A stretch of DNA of 64,000 nt from Deltaproteobacteria bacterium (lineage in GTDB: Bacteria; Myxococcota_A; Polyangia; GCA-2747355; JADLHG01): the NCBI GenBank assembly GCA_020848905.1, contig JADLHG010000042.1:124001-188000 (forward strand), in the 5' to 3' direction. Positions 1 to 8,631 of this stretch are shown here, one piece after another. The notes below the pieces were generated by a model, which did no database searches, was not told where the DNA came from, and was given only the letters and a program-made list of their open reading frames with translations. Every line of letters starts with the position of its first letter. Position 1 is the first letter of the stretch. Both the position numbers and the translations under genes were made by a program.

Positions 1-2196
1 CGACCGTCCCCCCGGGCTCCGACCGCCCGAGACCCACGCCATCCCGCCCCCCTGTCTCCCCTCGAGCGCCTGCTTCGCGTTGAGCAGCAGGTTCATCAAC
101 ACCTGCGTGAGGTGATCGGCGTCGGCCAGCGCCGGCAGGGGGCCCGGCAGCTCGCAGCGCACGGTCACCCCGGCCTGCGCGAACTCGGGGATGAGCGCCG
201 TGGCTACCCGACGCGCCACGTCGGCCAGGTCCAGTCGAACGAGGCGCGGCGGCTGCGGTCGGGCGAACGAAAGGAACTGCCCGATGGTTCGATTCATCCG
301 GTCGACTTCGTCTTCGATGAACGAGGCGAGCTCGTGCCCCGTGTCGCCGCTGACGAACCGCCGCTTCAGCGTCCCGCTCGATACCTTGATGATACCGAGA
401 GGGTTCTTGATCTCGTGGATCATCACGGCCGACAGCTGCCCGAGCGCGGCCAGACGCTCGCGCGCCGCGTGCTCCTCCACAAGGAGCGCATACTGCAGGG
501 CGAGGGCCCCAGCCGGCGCCACGCCGCGGAGCGCTCGCAGATCGAAGGCCGCGTAGCGGTCGCCGTGCGCCCGCGGCCCCAAGACGAGCACCCCGGCGAG
601 CCGCTCCGAGCTCCGCAGAGGGAGCAGCATAGAGACGCCGAGCGAAGCCATGAGCCGCTGGAGCCCGACCGGGGGTGCGCCCCGGGTCAGTTGCCCCACG
701 TCCGTCGGCTCGCGAAGCGCCTCCAGCCACTCCAGCGCCGCAGCATCGAGGCCATCCGTCAGCTCGCGCACGGCGCCGCGGTCCTCCCCCGCGGTCGCCA
801 CCGGCTCCAGTCGCGCTCCCCCACGGCCGCAGACGAAGAGGCTGGTGAACTGGCACCGCGCGAGTTCGGTCACGCGCTCGGTCAAGCGGTGCGCGACCTC
901 CGGTAGTCGCGCGGCCTCCTCGGCGAGCTCCCGACCGAGTCGCGCCACGGTCTCCTCCGCACGTCCCGCCTCCCGGAAGAAGTAGCGGTCCACCACGCGC
1001 TGCACGCCAAGCCGCAGCGGATGAAACACCAGGACCACGACGAGCGTAGAGACCACCACCGCCTCGGCGTGCCGGACGAGGTCGGTGTACCTCTGGGTCC
1101 AGTATCCGAGCGTTACGGCCAGAACGAGGACCACTCCGAGGTAGACGAGGACCACCAGCACCGTCGCGATGCCGTAAGTCGTGGTCGTGCGCAGCACGAG
1201 TCGCAGGTCGAACAGGTCCCGTTTGATGACCGCGTAGGCCAGCAGCACCGGAAAGAGGGCGGAGAGGATCAGGACGCGCTCGGCCGTGACCACCCGCGGC
1301 GAGAGGCGGGCGAGCAGCAGCGACCAGAGCAGGCCACCCGCGAGCGTGACCAGCAGCCCGATCCGGATCGCGGTGGCCTTGTTTCGGACGCGCTCCGACG
1401 GATCCCGGCGCGCGGCCACGGTCAGCAGACCGAGGTCGACGAGGAAGCAGACGGCCAGAAAGCCCGATGCCAGGTGGCCGGCCCACCCCACGGCGGGGCT
1501 GCCGCTCAGGCGAGCTTGCAGCAGCGCGACCACCGCCATCGCAGCGGCGTACGGGATGGCCAGGATCCCCGGCCGGTGCACTCCCTCGAGGCGGCGAGGG
1601 AAGACGCAAAAGAGGTGCACCGAGACGGCTCCGAGCAGAGGGTAGCTCACCCAGAGGCGCGAGAAGACGAAGGTCGTGTGCGCGTCGAAGAGGGTCAGGT
1701 AATACACCGCGGCGAGCACGCAGACGGACATGGCGAGGGCCGCCGCGTAGCTTCGACGGACGAAGAAGATGGCCGCACCGAGCAGCAGGTACATCGCGCC
1801 GATGGAGTACGGCAGGACGAAGGTGGCGACGAAGTCGCCCCGTCCGAGGGGGCGCACGGGGAGGCTGACCTGATACGCACGCCCTTCGGCCCGCGATACG
1901 AGGCGCAACGCGACGGGCCGCTCGACTGGCTGCGCCTGCAGTCGGGATCGCAGCGCCCTCCCATCCGCGATCGGCCGGCCCTCCACGGCCACCACGCGGT
2001 CACCGGCGCCGACACCCGCGGCGGGACCGGGCCACGCGCTGCGCTGGACCGAGGAGACGACGCCGCTCGCCTGGAAAAGAAACCCCGCGACGCGGAGCTC
2101 TCGCGACGCCACCGCCTGCGCCAGGGCAAGCGCGGCGAGCACCACCGTGGCGGTCAGGACCGCAGCCGGGATGGCGTACAGCAGGCGGCGGTCCAT
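1..2196 (-). CDS. PDZ / multi-TM / GAF-like sensor histidine kinase (C-terminus outside window)
   Basis: Partial gene: 732 codons are open from an ATG at 2196 to the window edge. Residues 1-30 form an N-terminal membrane segment, followed by a PDZ-like stretch (GVGAGDRVVAVEGRPI). About seven hydrophobic helices come next, then a GAF-like region (around residues 400-560) and the HisKA H-box MIHEIKNPL, with the phospho-accepting His near residue 594. The N-box begins at NLLLNAKQAL and the sequence leaves the window before the G-boxes. It is therefore a membrane sensor kinase; the signal and cognate regulator are unknown. It is divergent from the Omp85 gene, with 106 bp between start codons. The NtrC-type regulator at 7164-8570 is a possible but unproven partner. 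Confidence 0.88.
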   Translation of the reverse strand, partial: MDRRLLYAIPAAVLTATVVLAALALAQAVASRELRVAGFLFQASGVVSSVQRSAWPGPAAGVGAGDRVVAVEGRPIADGRALRSRLQAQPVERPVALRLVSRAEGRAYQVSLPVRPLGRGDFVATFVLPYSIGAMYLLLGAAIFFVRRSYAAALAMSVCVLAAVYYLTLFDAHTTFVFSRLWVSYPLLGAVSVHLFCVFPRRLEGVHRPGILAIPYAAAMAVVALLQARLSGSPAVGWAGHLASGFLAVCFLVDLGLLTVAARRDPSERVRNKATAIRIGLLVTLAGGLLWSLLLARLSPRVVTAERVLILSALFPVLLAYAVIKRDLFDLRLVLRTTTTYGIATVLVVLVYLGVVLVLAVTLGYWTQRYTDLVRHAEAVVVSTLVVVLVFHPLRLGVQRVVDRYFFREAGRAEETVARLGRELAEEAARLPEVAHRLTERVTELARCQFTSLFVCGRGGARLEPVATAGEDRGAVRELTDGLDAAALEWLEALREPTDVGQLTRGAPPVGLQRLMASLGVSMLLPLRSSERLAGVLVLGPRAHGDRYAAFDLRALRGVAPAGALALQYALLVEEHAARERLAALGQLSAVMIHEIKNPLGIIKVSSGTLKRRFVSGDTGHELASFIEDEVDRMNRTIGQFLSFARPQPPRLVRLDLADVARRVATALIPEFAQAGVTVRCELPGPLPALADADHLTQVLMNLLLNAKQALEGRQGGGMAWVSGGRSPGGRS

Positions 2197-2202
2197 CCGG
2201 CT

Positions 2203-2232
2203 GCCATAGCACGCGCCCCCGCGCCGCGACAA
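2203..2232 (-). promoter_or_regulatory. Candidate sigma-70 promoter of the histidine kinase
   Basis: On the minus strand TTGTCG (2232-2227) and TATGGC (2208-2203) are separated by 18 bp, with an extended -10 TG. The -10 ends only 6 nt before the ATG, and there is no Shine-Dalgarno sequence, so the mRNA may be leaderless. Confidence 0.4.
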
Positions 2233-2302
2233 CGACCGGGGGACGCCACGAGGGCCCGCAAACTACCCGTGAGGTAAGGGCTCGGGTAGAGTGGGGCTGC
2301 TC

Positions 2303-5300
2303 ATGGCCCGCCGTGCCTCCCCGCTCCTCTGGGGCCTCCCTTGCCTCTGCGCCCTGAGCGCCCTGCCCTCCTCCTTCGCCAGGGCCGACGCGACGCGCCG
2401 TCCGCTGGTGTCGATCGAGGGTCAGCTCCAAGACGACCCCCGGCAGCTCCTGCGCGCCCTCGCGCTCCCCACCGATCGGGACCCGTCCGATGAAGCCATC
2501 TTGCGCGCGCGGCAGAGCCTCGACGAGCTGGGCTACCGCGTCGCGGTGGACCGGCGAGGCGGGCGGACCGTCTTCCGCGTCGCGCCCTACACGCTCATCC
2601 GGCGCATCTACGTGAAGGGGAACTGGCCCCTCTTCGAGGAAGAGATCGTACGTCGTCTCGGATTCCGGCCGGGACAACGACTCCCCGAAGGCCGCGCCCT
2701 GGCCCACTCCATCGCGCTGCAACGCGACCGGCTGAAGAAGTACCTGGAGCGGGAGGGCTACTTCGACGGGGACCTGCACATCCGCGTGACGCCCCCGGAC
2801 GCCCAGCACCACGTGAACGTCTACGTGCGCGTGAACAAGGGGCGGGGCTACAAGCTGGGGGGCGTGGAGGTCGAGCACGTCGGCCCGGGCGGGCGGGCCC
2901 TCACAGGGAGCGGCGCCGCGGCCACCGGGTTCGTCCCCGCGCTCTCCGATCGCCAGATCGAGCGCATCTTTCAGCACCGGCTGCTGCTCTATCGTCGGTC
3001 CTTCAACACCCGACGGTTCGCCGAGGACGTAGACGAACTGCTCAAGCGGTACCACCGGCTCAACTACCCGGGCGCACGGGTCAAGGAGAGCTTTCGTGTG
3101 GTCGCGGGTCGCCCCGCCGACCGGGCAGTGCAGATCAAGCTGCGGGTCCAGCAGCGAAAGCGGATCGTCGTCACCTACCGCGGGAACCGGGCGCTCGACG
3201 CGGGACAGCTCGACGAGGTCCTCACGCTGAAAGAATCGGGGAGCTACGACGACTACGAGCTCGAACAGAGCGCGAAGCAGATCCATCGGCTCTATCAGAG
3301 TCGCGGTTACCTCCAGGCGCGCACGCGCTTCACCCGCACCGTCGGAGGCAACACCGACTGGGTCACCTTCTGGGTCGACGAAGGCCCGCGGTTCAGAGTC
3401 GAGCGCGTCGAGCTCGTGGGCCACCGCTCCGTGAGCTCCAGCGAGCTGCGCAAGGTGATCAAGACGCGCCCCTTCCCCTGGCTCGGCTGGGTGGGGCTCG
3501 GCGAAGGGGGCTACATCACCGACCTCCAGCTCAGGCAGGACACCGAGCGCCTCGTCCAGCACCTCCGGGACCGTGGGTTCCCGGATGCGCGCGTCTTCGG
3601 GGACGTGGCGCCAGCCCCCGAACTCCTCGGGCACGCCGGAGCTCTCGCGGCGGTCGTGGGGACCGGGGCCCGGGCGCGGAGCCGACGCGCGTACGTGCGC
3701 TTCGTGATCCACGAGGGAGCGCAGGTGATGGTCCGCGCCGTGAGCGTTCTGCCGGCCGCGCTCTTCGCCGGGGCGCTGCCCGAGGTGGCGCCGCCGCGGA
3801 TCGGCCCGCGAGGCCGCGCCGCGGAAGCCGACTCCGCTGCCTCGAGCAGGGGCACGAAGCTCCACGTCCTGGAGGGCCGCGCGGTCGCCGACAAGCCGTT
3901 GCCGCTGCCTCCGCCCCGCGGGGAGGCCCGCCTGTCGTTCGGGCGCGACGAACTTCTCGCCCAGCTCAGCCTCAAGCCCGGCCAGCCCTACGTCCCCGCG
4001 CAGCTCGAGCGCGACAAGCTCCGCCTCATCCGCTTTTATGCCGAGCGCGGTTTCCCGGGGGCCAAGGTCCAGGTCTTCGAGCAGCGGAGCCTGGACGGAC
4101 GCCAGGTCGAGATCCAGATCACCGTCCAGGAGGAAAGCCTCGTCCGCTTCGGCCCGATCTTCGTGCGCGGCAACTTCCGCACGCGCGAACGCGTGATTCG
4201 CTCGGCTCTCGGTTTTCGCGAGGGCCAGCTCTTCGACATCCGCAAGCTCGAAGCGGCCGAGAAGACCTTGCGCGACCTCAAGATGTTCAACGCGGTGTTG
4301 ATCCGGCCCCTCGCCTACCAGACCGGGCGCACGGTCGTACCGATCCTGGTCCGCGTGGAGGACCGCTACGACGACTGGGGGGCCCTCGAATTCGGCGTCG
4401 GCGGGAGCAGCGACAACCCGATCTTCGGATCGGTGGCCTACGTCTGGAACAACGTGCTCGGCTTCAGCACCACGCTCTCGCTCCGAGGCGAAGTCGGCCC
4501 CAAGATCCAGAGCATCACCGGGCTGTACAGCGACCCGCGCCTCCTCGGCTGGCCGGTCAAGATGGAGACCCAAGGCTTCTACCGCAACCAGATCACCGCA
4601 CGCCTCGGGGACACCACGAGCTACGGCGGAACCCTCACACTCTCGAAGGAGCTCCTCCCGCGCCTGCTCGGCTCCGTGCGCTACGAGTTCCGCCAGGTGC
4701 AGCGCAAGGAGCCCCTCAATCGACCCACCGGGATCGCCGACGAAGCGAGCGAGGTGGACGTCCCGACTCGCACCGGCGCCGTGGGACCTGGGCTGGTCTA
4801 CGACCACCGGGATAGCCCGCTCGCGCCCACGCGCGGCTTCTACCTCGGCGCGAATCTCCTCTTCGCCTCTCGCGCCCTCGGCGGCAGCGACGACTTCTTG
4901 AAGGTGCGGGCCAACGGCCAGCTCTACGTGCCGCTCCCGCTGCGTTTCACGCTGGCTGTCGGCGTCCGCTACGACCACGGGATCCCCTTCGGGGGGGCCG
5001 TCCTCCTGCCGAAGGTGGAACGCTTCTTCGCGGGCGGCGACAGCACCATCCGCGGCTTCGAAGAGGATCGCGCCTTCGCCGAGCGGGTCGAGCTCCCCGC
5101 CTCGCCCTACGGGGGCGTGAGCCTGTACCGCGTGCTGCCGCAGGGGGGCAACATCCGCATCCTGGGCAATCTCGAGCTCCAGTTTCCCATCTGGAAGGAC
5201 AGCCCTATCTTCGGGCTGGATCTGCTTGGCGCGGCCTTCCTCGACAGCGGGGTGGTCTTCAACTCCTACGAGGTCCTCAAGGTCCGCGACTTCCGGCACG

Positions 5301-5431
5301 GCGCGGGTGTGGCCCTGCGCCTGGTCCTGCCCGTGGGCTTCGCCAGCTTCGAGTACGCGTTCCCCCTGGATCCCACCGTTGGCGATCCCCGGGACGGCCG
5401 CTTCCACTTCAACTTCGGCTTCATCTTGTAG
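2303..5431 (+). CDS. Omp85-family outer-membrane assembly protein (BamA/TamA-type, long POTRA region)
   Basis: About 1042 aa, clearly longer than typical BamA (about 800) or TamA (about 580). A signal peptide ends near SSFARA. Repeated POTRA-like units follow (for example IRRIYVKGNWPLFEEEIV, VVTYRGNRALD, VRFGPIFVRGNFRTRERVI). The C-terminal barrel contains the Omp85 hallmark GGDSTIRGFEED and ends in FNFGFIL. Expected to act in the outer membrane in protein insertion or translocation; whether it is the essential BamA or a paralogue cannot be decided here. The extra length lies in the POTRA region, including a Pro/Ala-rich insert around residues 440-530. A GTG at 2291 is also in frame, but it overlaps a TAGAGT -10-like hexamer (2287-2292), so ATG 2303 is preferred. 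Confidence 0.9.
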   Translation: MARRASPLLWGLPCLCALSALPSSFARADATRRPLVSIEGQLQDDPRQLLRALALPTDRDPSDEAILRARQSLDELGYRVAVDRRGGRTVFRVAPYTLIRRIYVKGNWPLFEEEIVRRLGFRPGQRLPEGRALAHSIALQRDRLKKYLEREGYFDGDLHIRVTPPDAQHHVNVYVRVNKGRGYKLGGVEVEHVGPGGRALTGSGAAATGFVPALSDRQIERIFQHRLLLYRRSFNTRRFAEDVDELLKRYHRLNYPGARVKESFRVVAGRPADRAVQIKLRVQQRKRIVVTYRGNRALDAGQLDEVLTLKESGSYDDYELEQSAKQIHRLYQSRGYLQARTRFTRTVGGNTDWVTFWVDEGPRFRVERVELVGHRSVSSSELRKVIKTRPFPWLGWVGLGEGGYITDLQLRQDTERLVQHLRDRGFPDARVFGDVAPAPELLGHAGALAAVVGTGARARSRRAYVRFVIHEGAQVMVRAVSVLPAALFAGALPEVAPPRIGPRGRAAEADSAASSRGTKLHVLEGRAVADKPLPLPPPRGEARLSFGRDELLAQLSLKPGQPYVPAQLERDKLRLIRFYAERGFPGAKVQVFEQRSLDGRQVEIQITVQEESLVRFGPIFVRGNFRTRERVIRSALGFREGQLFDIRKLEAAEKTLRDLKMFNAVLIRPLAYQTGRTVVPILVRVEDRYDDWGALEFGVGGSSDNPIFGSVAYVWNNVLGFSTTLSLRGEVGPKIQSITGLYSDPRLLGWPVKMETQGFYRNQITARLGDTTSYGGTLTLSKELLPRLLGSVRYEFRQVQRKEPLNRPTGIADEASEVDVPTRTGAVGPGLVYDHRDSPLAPTRGFYLGANLLFASRALGGSDDFLKVRANGQLYVPLPLRFTLAVGVRYDHGIPFGGAVLLPKVERFFAGGDSTIRGFEEDRAFAERVELPASPYGGVSLYRVLPQGGNIRILGNLELQFPIWKDSPIFGLDLLGAAFLDSGVVFNSYEVLKVRDFRHGAGVALRLVLPVGFASFEYAFPLDPTVGDPRDGRFHFNFGFIL

Positions 5432-5743
5432 GCGGGGCGTCGCCGCCCGCCGAGATCCCGCCCGGCCCCGCCGTGCGGAATTCGTAGAGCCCTGGACCTC
5501 CCCACCGGAAACCGGAAGACGCGTCCCGTGCCCCGGCCCGCCGCCTGAGAAACAGGCCCACATTCCGCAAGTTTGAAAAGACGAGGCGGCTGGCATGTGC
5601 CTTGCTCTACACGTCACCCGAGGAGCGAGAGCGGACTCGCCATCATCATTCGAGAGCCGAATCACCGAGGGAGGCCCCCGCGCGGAGGGGGTTAATCCAC
5701 CCGGTGGCCAGGCTTGTCCTGTCGTCCACGAGGAGGAGAAGCG
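5432..5743. other. 312-bp intergenic region with sigma-54 promoter
   Basis: No convincing ORF. It holds the candidate sigma-54 promoter at 5591-5606 and a roughly 127-nt leader of the secreted protein that follows, ending in the ribosome site AGGAGGAG. No clear terminator for the Omp85 gene is visible. Confidence 0.6.
5591..5606 (+). promoter_or_regulatory. Sigma-54 (-24/-12) promoter candidate
   Basis: TGGCATG-N4-TTGCT matches the RpoN consensus TGGCACG-N4-TTGCW at 11 of 12 positions, with exact GG-N10-GC spacing. It is intergenic and reads toward the secreted protein at 5744. Expected transcription start is near 5617. Confidence 0.65.
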
Positions 5744-6829
5744 ATGAGTGCCCTTCGACGAGCATCAGTCCTGGCGGTGATCTGCCTGACGGTCCCGAGC
5801 CTTGCGCGCGCCGAGCGCATCCAGGCTCCGGGGGCCGGCTTCGCGGTGGAGGTTGGTCGCGATCAGGCCGAGCGCATGGGGCGCTTCCAGCAGCGCCTGC
5901 GCTCCGCCGGGGTGCAGGGCTACGTGAACCTCTTCAAGTGGAACGCGCCGAGCCCCGACGGCCAGACGGGCGCCACGATCGTCGGGCTCGTCAACCAGCA
6001 GAACTGGAGGGGCTGGCTCAGCGACGTCGCCCCCCACACCATCGGCTTCATGAACAACGGTGCGCCGAACTCCCCCGGCGGGACGGGCTACCTGCGCATC
6101 GGCAAGCACTTCTGGCCGTACGGGACGATCCATCATGGCGTGGCGAATTACGGCACGCTGCCGAACCAGCCCTGGACCGATCAATACGGCAAGTACGTGG
6201 AGGCCACCTTCGAGGCCTCCGCCCAGGAGATCGACGCGGCGACGGCCTTCTGCGCCGCCCGCGCCTACCGTCAGGTCAACAACGCGCGGGGCGAGCCCAT
6301 CATCCCCCGGTGGGTCAACCCCGGTCCCAGCAATCTCAAGACCGAAGGGTGCGCGGGAGCCTCCTCGTCCATGCTGAACCCCGAGTGGCGTCAGGCCTTC
6401 CGCCAGAGCGTGGACTCGATCCGCGCCTACGGCCGCCGGAACAACATCCGCGTCCTGGCCGACGTGACCGTCGCCACGGCGGACGCGCTCGACGGCTTCT
6501 GCGAGCGTATCGGCGCCCAGCAGTACACCACCCCGAAGCACCTGACGGTGAAGAACTACGCCAAGCCCACGCTCGGCATGATCACGCTCTTCAACGCGCA
6601 GCGGGTGACCGGGCGCGACACGTGGGGCGGGGCCCAGCTGAGCCCCATCAACGACCCGCTCAACCAGATCATCTGGGGCTCCAACTCGGGAGGGTACACC
6701 TGGCGTAGCATGGGGAACCCGGCCATCATCCCGGACACGGCGCCGGGTCAGCGCGCCGGCACCTCGTTCGTGAGCCACCGCCTCCCGCTCGAGGCGATCG
6801 GGGAGCAGCTGCGGGGCGCGGGGCGCTAG
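5744..6829 (+). CDS. Secreted protein of unknown function
   Basis: 361 aa. The ATG at 5744 follows AGGAGGAG at good spacing; an in-frame start 30 bp upstream is less likely. The signal peptide ends after LARA. I recognise no family. The mature protein is rich in Asn, Gly and Trp, and has a few conserved-looking Cys (FCAAR, EGCAGA, GFCERIG) that could form disulphides. The only transcription signal seen is the sigma-54 promoter at 5591, suggesting inducible expression under an NtrC-type activator. It is monocistronic and converges with the acyl-CoA-binding protein gene. The real gene is clear; the function is not. Confidence 0.8.
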   Translation: MSALRRASVLAVICLTVPSLARAERIQAPGAGFAVEVGRDQAERMGRFQQRLRSAGVQGYVNLFKWNAPSPDGQTGATIVGLVNQQNWRGWLSDVAPHTIGFMNNGAPNSPGGTGYLRIGKHFWPYGTIHHGVANYGTLPNQPWTDQYGKYVEATFEASAQEIDAATAFCAARAYRQVNNARGEPIIPRWVNPGPSNLKTEGCAGASSSMLNPEWRQAFRQSVDSIRAYGRRNNIRVLADVTVATADALDGFCERIGAQQYTTPKHLTVKNYAKPTLGMITLFNAQRVTGRDTWGGAQLSPINDPLNQIIWGSNSGGYTWRSMGNPAIIPDTAPGQRAGTSFVSHRLPLEAIGEQLRGAGR

Positions 6830-6872
6830 GCGACCGCGAGGCGCGTGGTTTCGCCGCGCGACACTCCCCCCT

Positions 6873-7130
6873 CTAACGGCTCCCGACGAGCCGATCCACC
6901 ACCGCCACGTAGGCCTCCATCGCCGCCTCGCGCGTCATCCCGCGGCGTCCGGCCCACGCGTCGTACTTGGCGCGCCCCTTCAGGTCCAGCAAGCCAGGTC
7001 GCTTACCCGACACGTCCCCCGCCGTCCCCTGCTTGTAGAGGGCGTAGAGCTCGAGCAGGGTATCGGTCGACGGCGTGCTGCTGAGTGTCTTGACCCGCCG
7101 CTGGGCCTCTTCGAAGCGTTCCTGCACCAT
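6873..7130 (-). CDS. Acyl-CoA-binding protein (ACBP family)
   Basis: 85 aa, the usual ACBP length. The core signature is present: YALYKQGTAGD, then RPGLLDLKGRAKYDAW. These are the residues that bind the acyl-CoA headgroup and phosphate in eukaryotic ACBP. Expected to buffer long-chain acyl-CoA in the cytoplasm. A near-perfect Shine-Dalgarno AAGGAGGT lies 8 nt before the ATG. It is 33 bp downstream of the NtrC-type regulator and so probably co-transcribed. ACBP is mainly eukaryotic and occurs in scattered bacteria, including myxobacteria. Confidence 0.9.
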   Translation of the reverse strand: MVQERFEEAQRRVKTLSSTPSTDTLLELYALYKQGTAGDVSGKRPGLLDLKGRAKYDAWAGRRGMTREAAMEAYVAVVDRLVGSR

Positions 7131-7163
7131 CTTGCCTACCTCCTTCTTGTCCTTGCGCCAGGG

Positions 7164-8570
7164 TCAGCCGCGCGGCCGCGGCTTCGCGAGCGCGAACTCC
7201 TGGATGCGTAGTTCTAGAATGCGTCGACTTGTTCCCAGAATCGCGGCGATCTCTCCGTTCGGACGCCCACCGTAGACCTCGAGGGCCCGCTCCACGAGCT
7301 GCCGCTCCAGGTCCTTGACGAGCTCCTGCAGCTGTAGCCAACCGTCTTCGAGCGAGGTCACCACCTGGTCCAGCTTCGGACGATGCTCGCGCGGCCGCTG
7401 CAGCGGCAACTCGGCCACGCCAATGACGGGAGTGTCCGCGAGCAGCCGGGCCCGCTCGATGATGTTCTGGAGCTCGCGCACGTTGCCCGGAAAGCCGTAG
7501 TTGAGGAGGAGTTCGTGCGCCTCGGGGCTGAGAGAGACGGGGCTCTGCTCACCGGCAGGCGCGCCCTCCCTGAGAAAGTGCTCGACGAGCAGCGGCACGT
7601 CCTCGCGCCGCTCCCGCAGCGACGGCACCTGGATCGGGATGACGTTGAGCCGGTAGTAGAGGTCCTCGCGGAACGTTCCGTCCGCGATGGCCCTCGGCAG
7701 GTCACGGTGGGTGGCCGCCACGAAGCGCACGTCCGCCTGAACCAGATCGATGCCCCCCACGCGGGTGAACGCCCGGTCCTCTAGGGCGCGGAGGAGCTTG
7801 GTCTGCAGCGCGGGGGACATGTCCCCTACCTCGTCGAGAAAGAGCGTCCCCCCGTGCGCCTGCTCCAGCCTGCCGATCTTCGTCCGCACGGCGCCCGTGA
7901 AGGCCCCGCGCTCGTGCCCGAAGAGCTCGCTTTCGAGCAGGCTCTCCGTCAGCGCCGCGCAGTTGACCGGCACGAACGGCCCCTCGGCCCGGGCCCCGGC
8001 GAAGTGGATCGCGCGCGCCACGAGTTCCTTGCCCACCCCCGATTCCCCGGTGATGAGCACCGTCGCATCGCGCTCTGCGGCCCGCTCGATCAGGGCGCGC
8101 AGCGAGCGCATCGGCTCGCTCTCCCCGATCAGATCCGCCCCCCGCGTCCGTTCCCGCAGCCGCGTCTTCGAGCGCTGGCTCTCCCGCTTGAGCTCACCCG
8201 CCTTGAGCGCCTTCTCGACGGTGAGCAGCATCTCCTCGTTCGAGAACGGTTTGATCACGTACTCGAAGGCGCCGGCCTTCATCGCCTCCACGGCCGACTC
8301 CACCGTCGAGTACGCGGTCATGATCACCACCTGCACGCCGTCGTTCGCGGCCTTGGCCCGGCGCAGCACCTCGAGCCCGTCCGCGCCCGGCATGGAAAGG
8401 TCCGTCACGACGAGGTCGAAGGGCTCCTCCACGCGGGAGAGGGCTCGCGTCGACTCGGACTCGGTGAGCACGTCGTAACGGTCCTCCTCGTTGAGCATGA
8501 TCCTCAGCGACCGACACATGTTCGGTTCGTCGTCGACGATCAGGATGCGAGGACGACCGGAGCTGGCCAT
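7164..8570 (-). CDS. NtrC-family sigma-54-dependent response regulator
   Basis: 468 aa. The receiver domain (residues 7-125) has the acidic pair DD and phospho-acceptor Asp57 in VTDLSMPG. The AAA+ domain carries Walker A GESGVGKE, the sigma-54 contact loop GAFTGA, and LFLDEVGDM as Walker B. A C-terminal Fis-type helix-turn-helix ends the protein. It activates RpoN promoters when phosphorylated. ATG 8570 opens the receiver domain directly; the upstream in-frame extension is Arg/Ala-rich and unlikely. It lies 61 bp downstream of ygfZ and 33 bp upstream of the ACBP gene. No adjacent kinase is seen. The RpoN-type promoter at 5591 is a candidate target by proximity only. Confidence 0.95.
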   Translation of the reverse strand: MASSGRPRILIVDDEPNMCRSLRIMLNEEDRYDVLTESESTRALSRVEEPFDLVVTDLSMPGADGLEVLRRAKAANDGVQVVIMTAYSTVESAVEAMKAGAFEYVIKPFSNEEMLLTVEKALKAGELKRESQRSKTRLRERTRGADLIGESEPMRSLRALIERAAERDATVLITGESGVGKELVARAIHFAGARAEGPFVPVNCAALTESLLESELFGHERGAFTGAVRTKIGRLEQAHGGTLFLDEVGDMSPALQTKLLRALEDRAFTRVGGIDLVQADVRFVAATHRDLPRAIADGTFREDLYYRLNVIPIQVPSLRERREDVPLLVEHFLREGAPAGEQSPVSLSPEAHELLLNYGFPGNVRELQNIIERARLLADTPVIGVAELPLQRPREHRPKLDQVVTSLEDGWLQLQELVKDLERQLVERALEVYGGRPNGEIAAILGTSRRILELRIQEFALAKPRPRG

Positions 8571-8631
8571 GGGCGCAAGCCTATCGCAAATCCGGCCCGC
8601 GCTCGCAAGGGTCCAGCGCCGGCCCGCGAAG

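Noticed and set aside
1021-2277. 418-codon rightward frame over the histidine kinase
   Set aside because: The opposite strand encodes clear PDZ, membrane, H-box and N-box sequence; this frame has Arg/Gln/Glu-rich low-complexity composition only.
2000-5665. 1221-codon open frame antisense to the Omp85 gene
   Set aside because: Composition is a GC-rich mirror of the sense gene (Glu/Ala/Arg/Val-rich, no domain), and it would bury the intergenic region and histidine kinase start.
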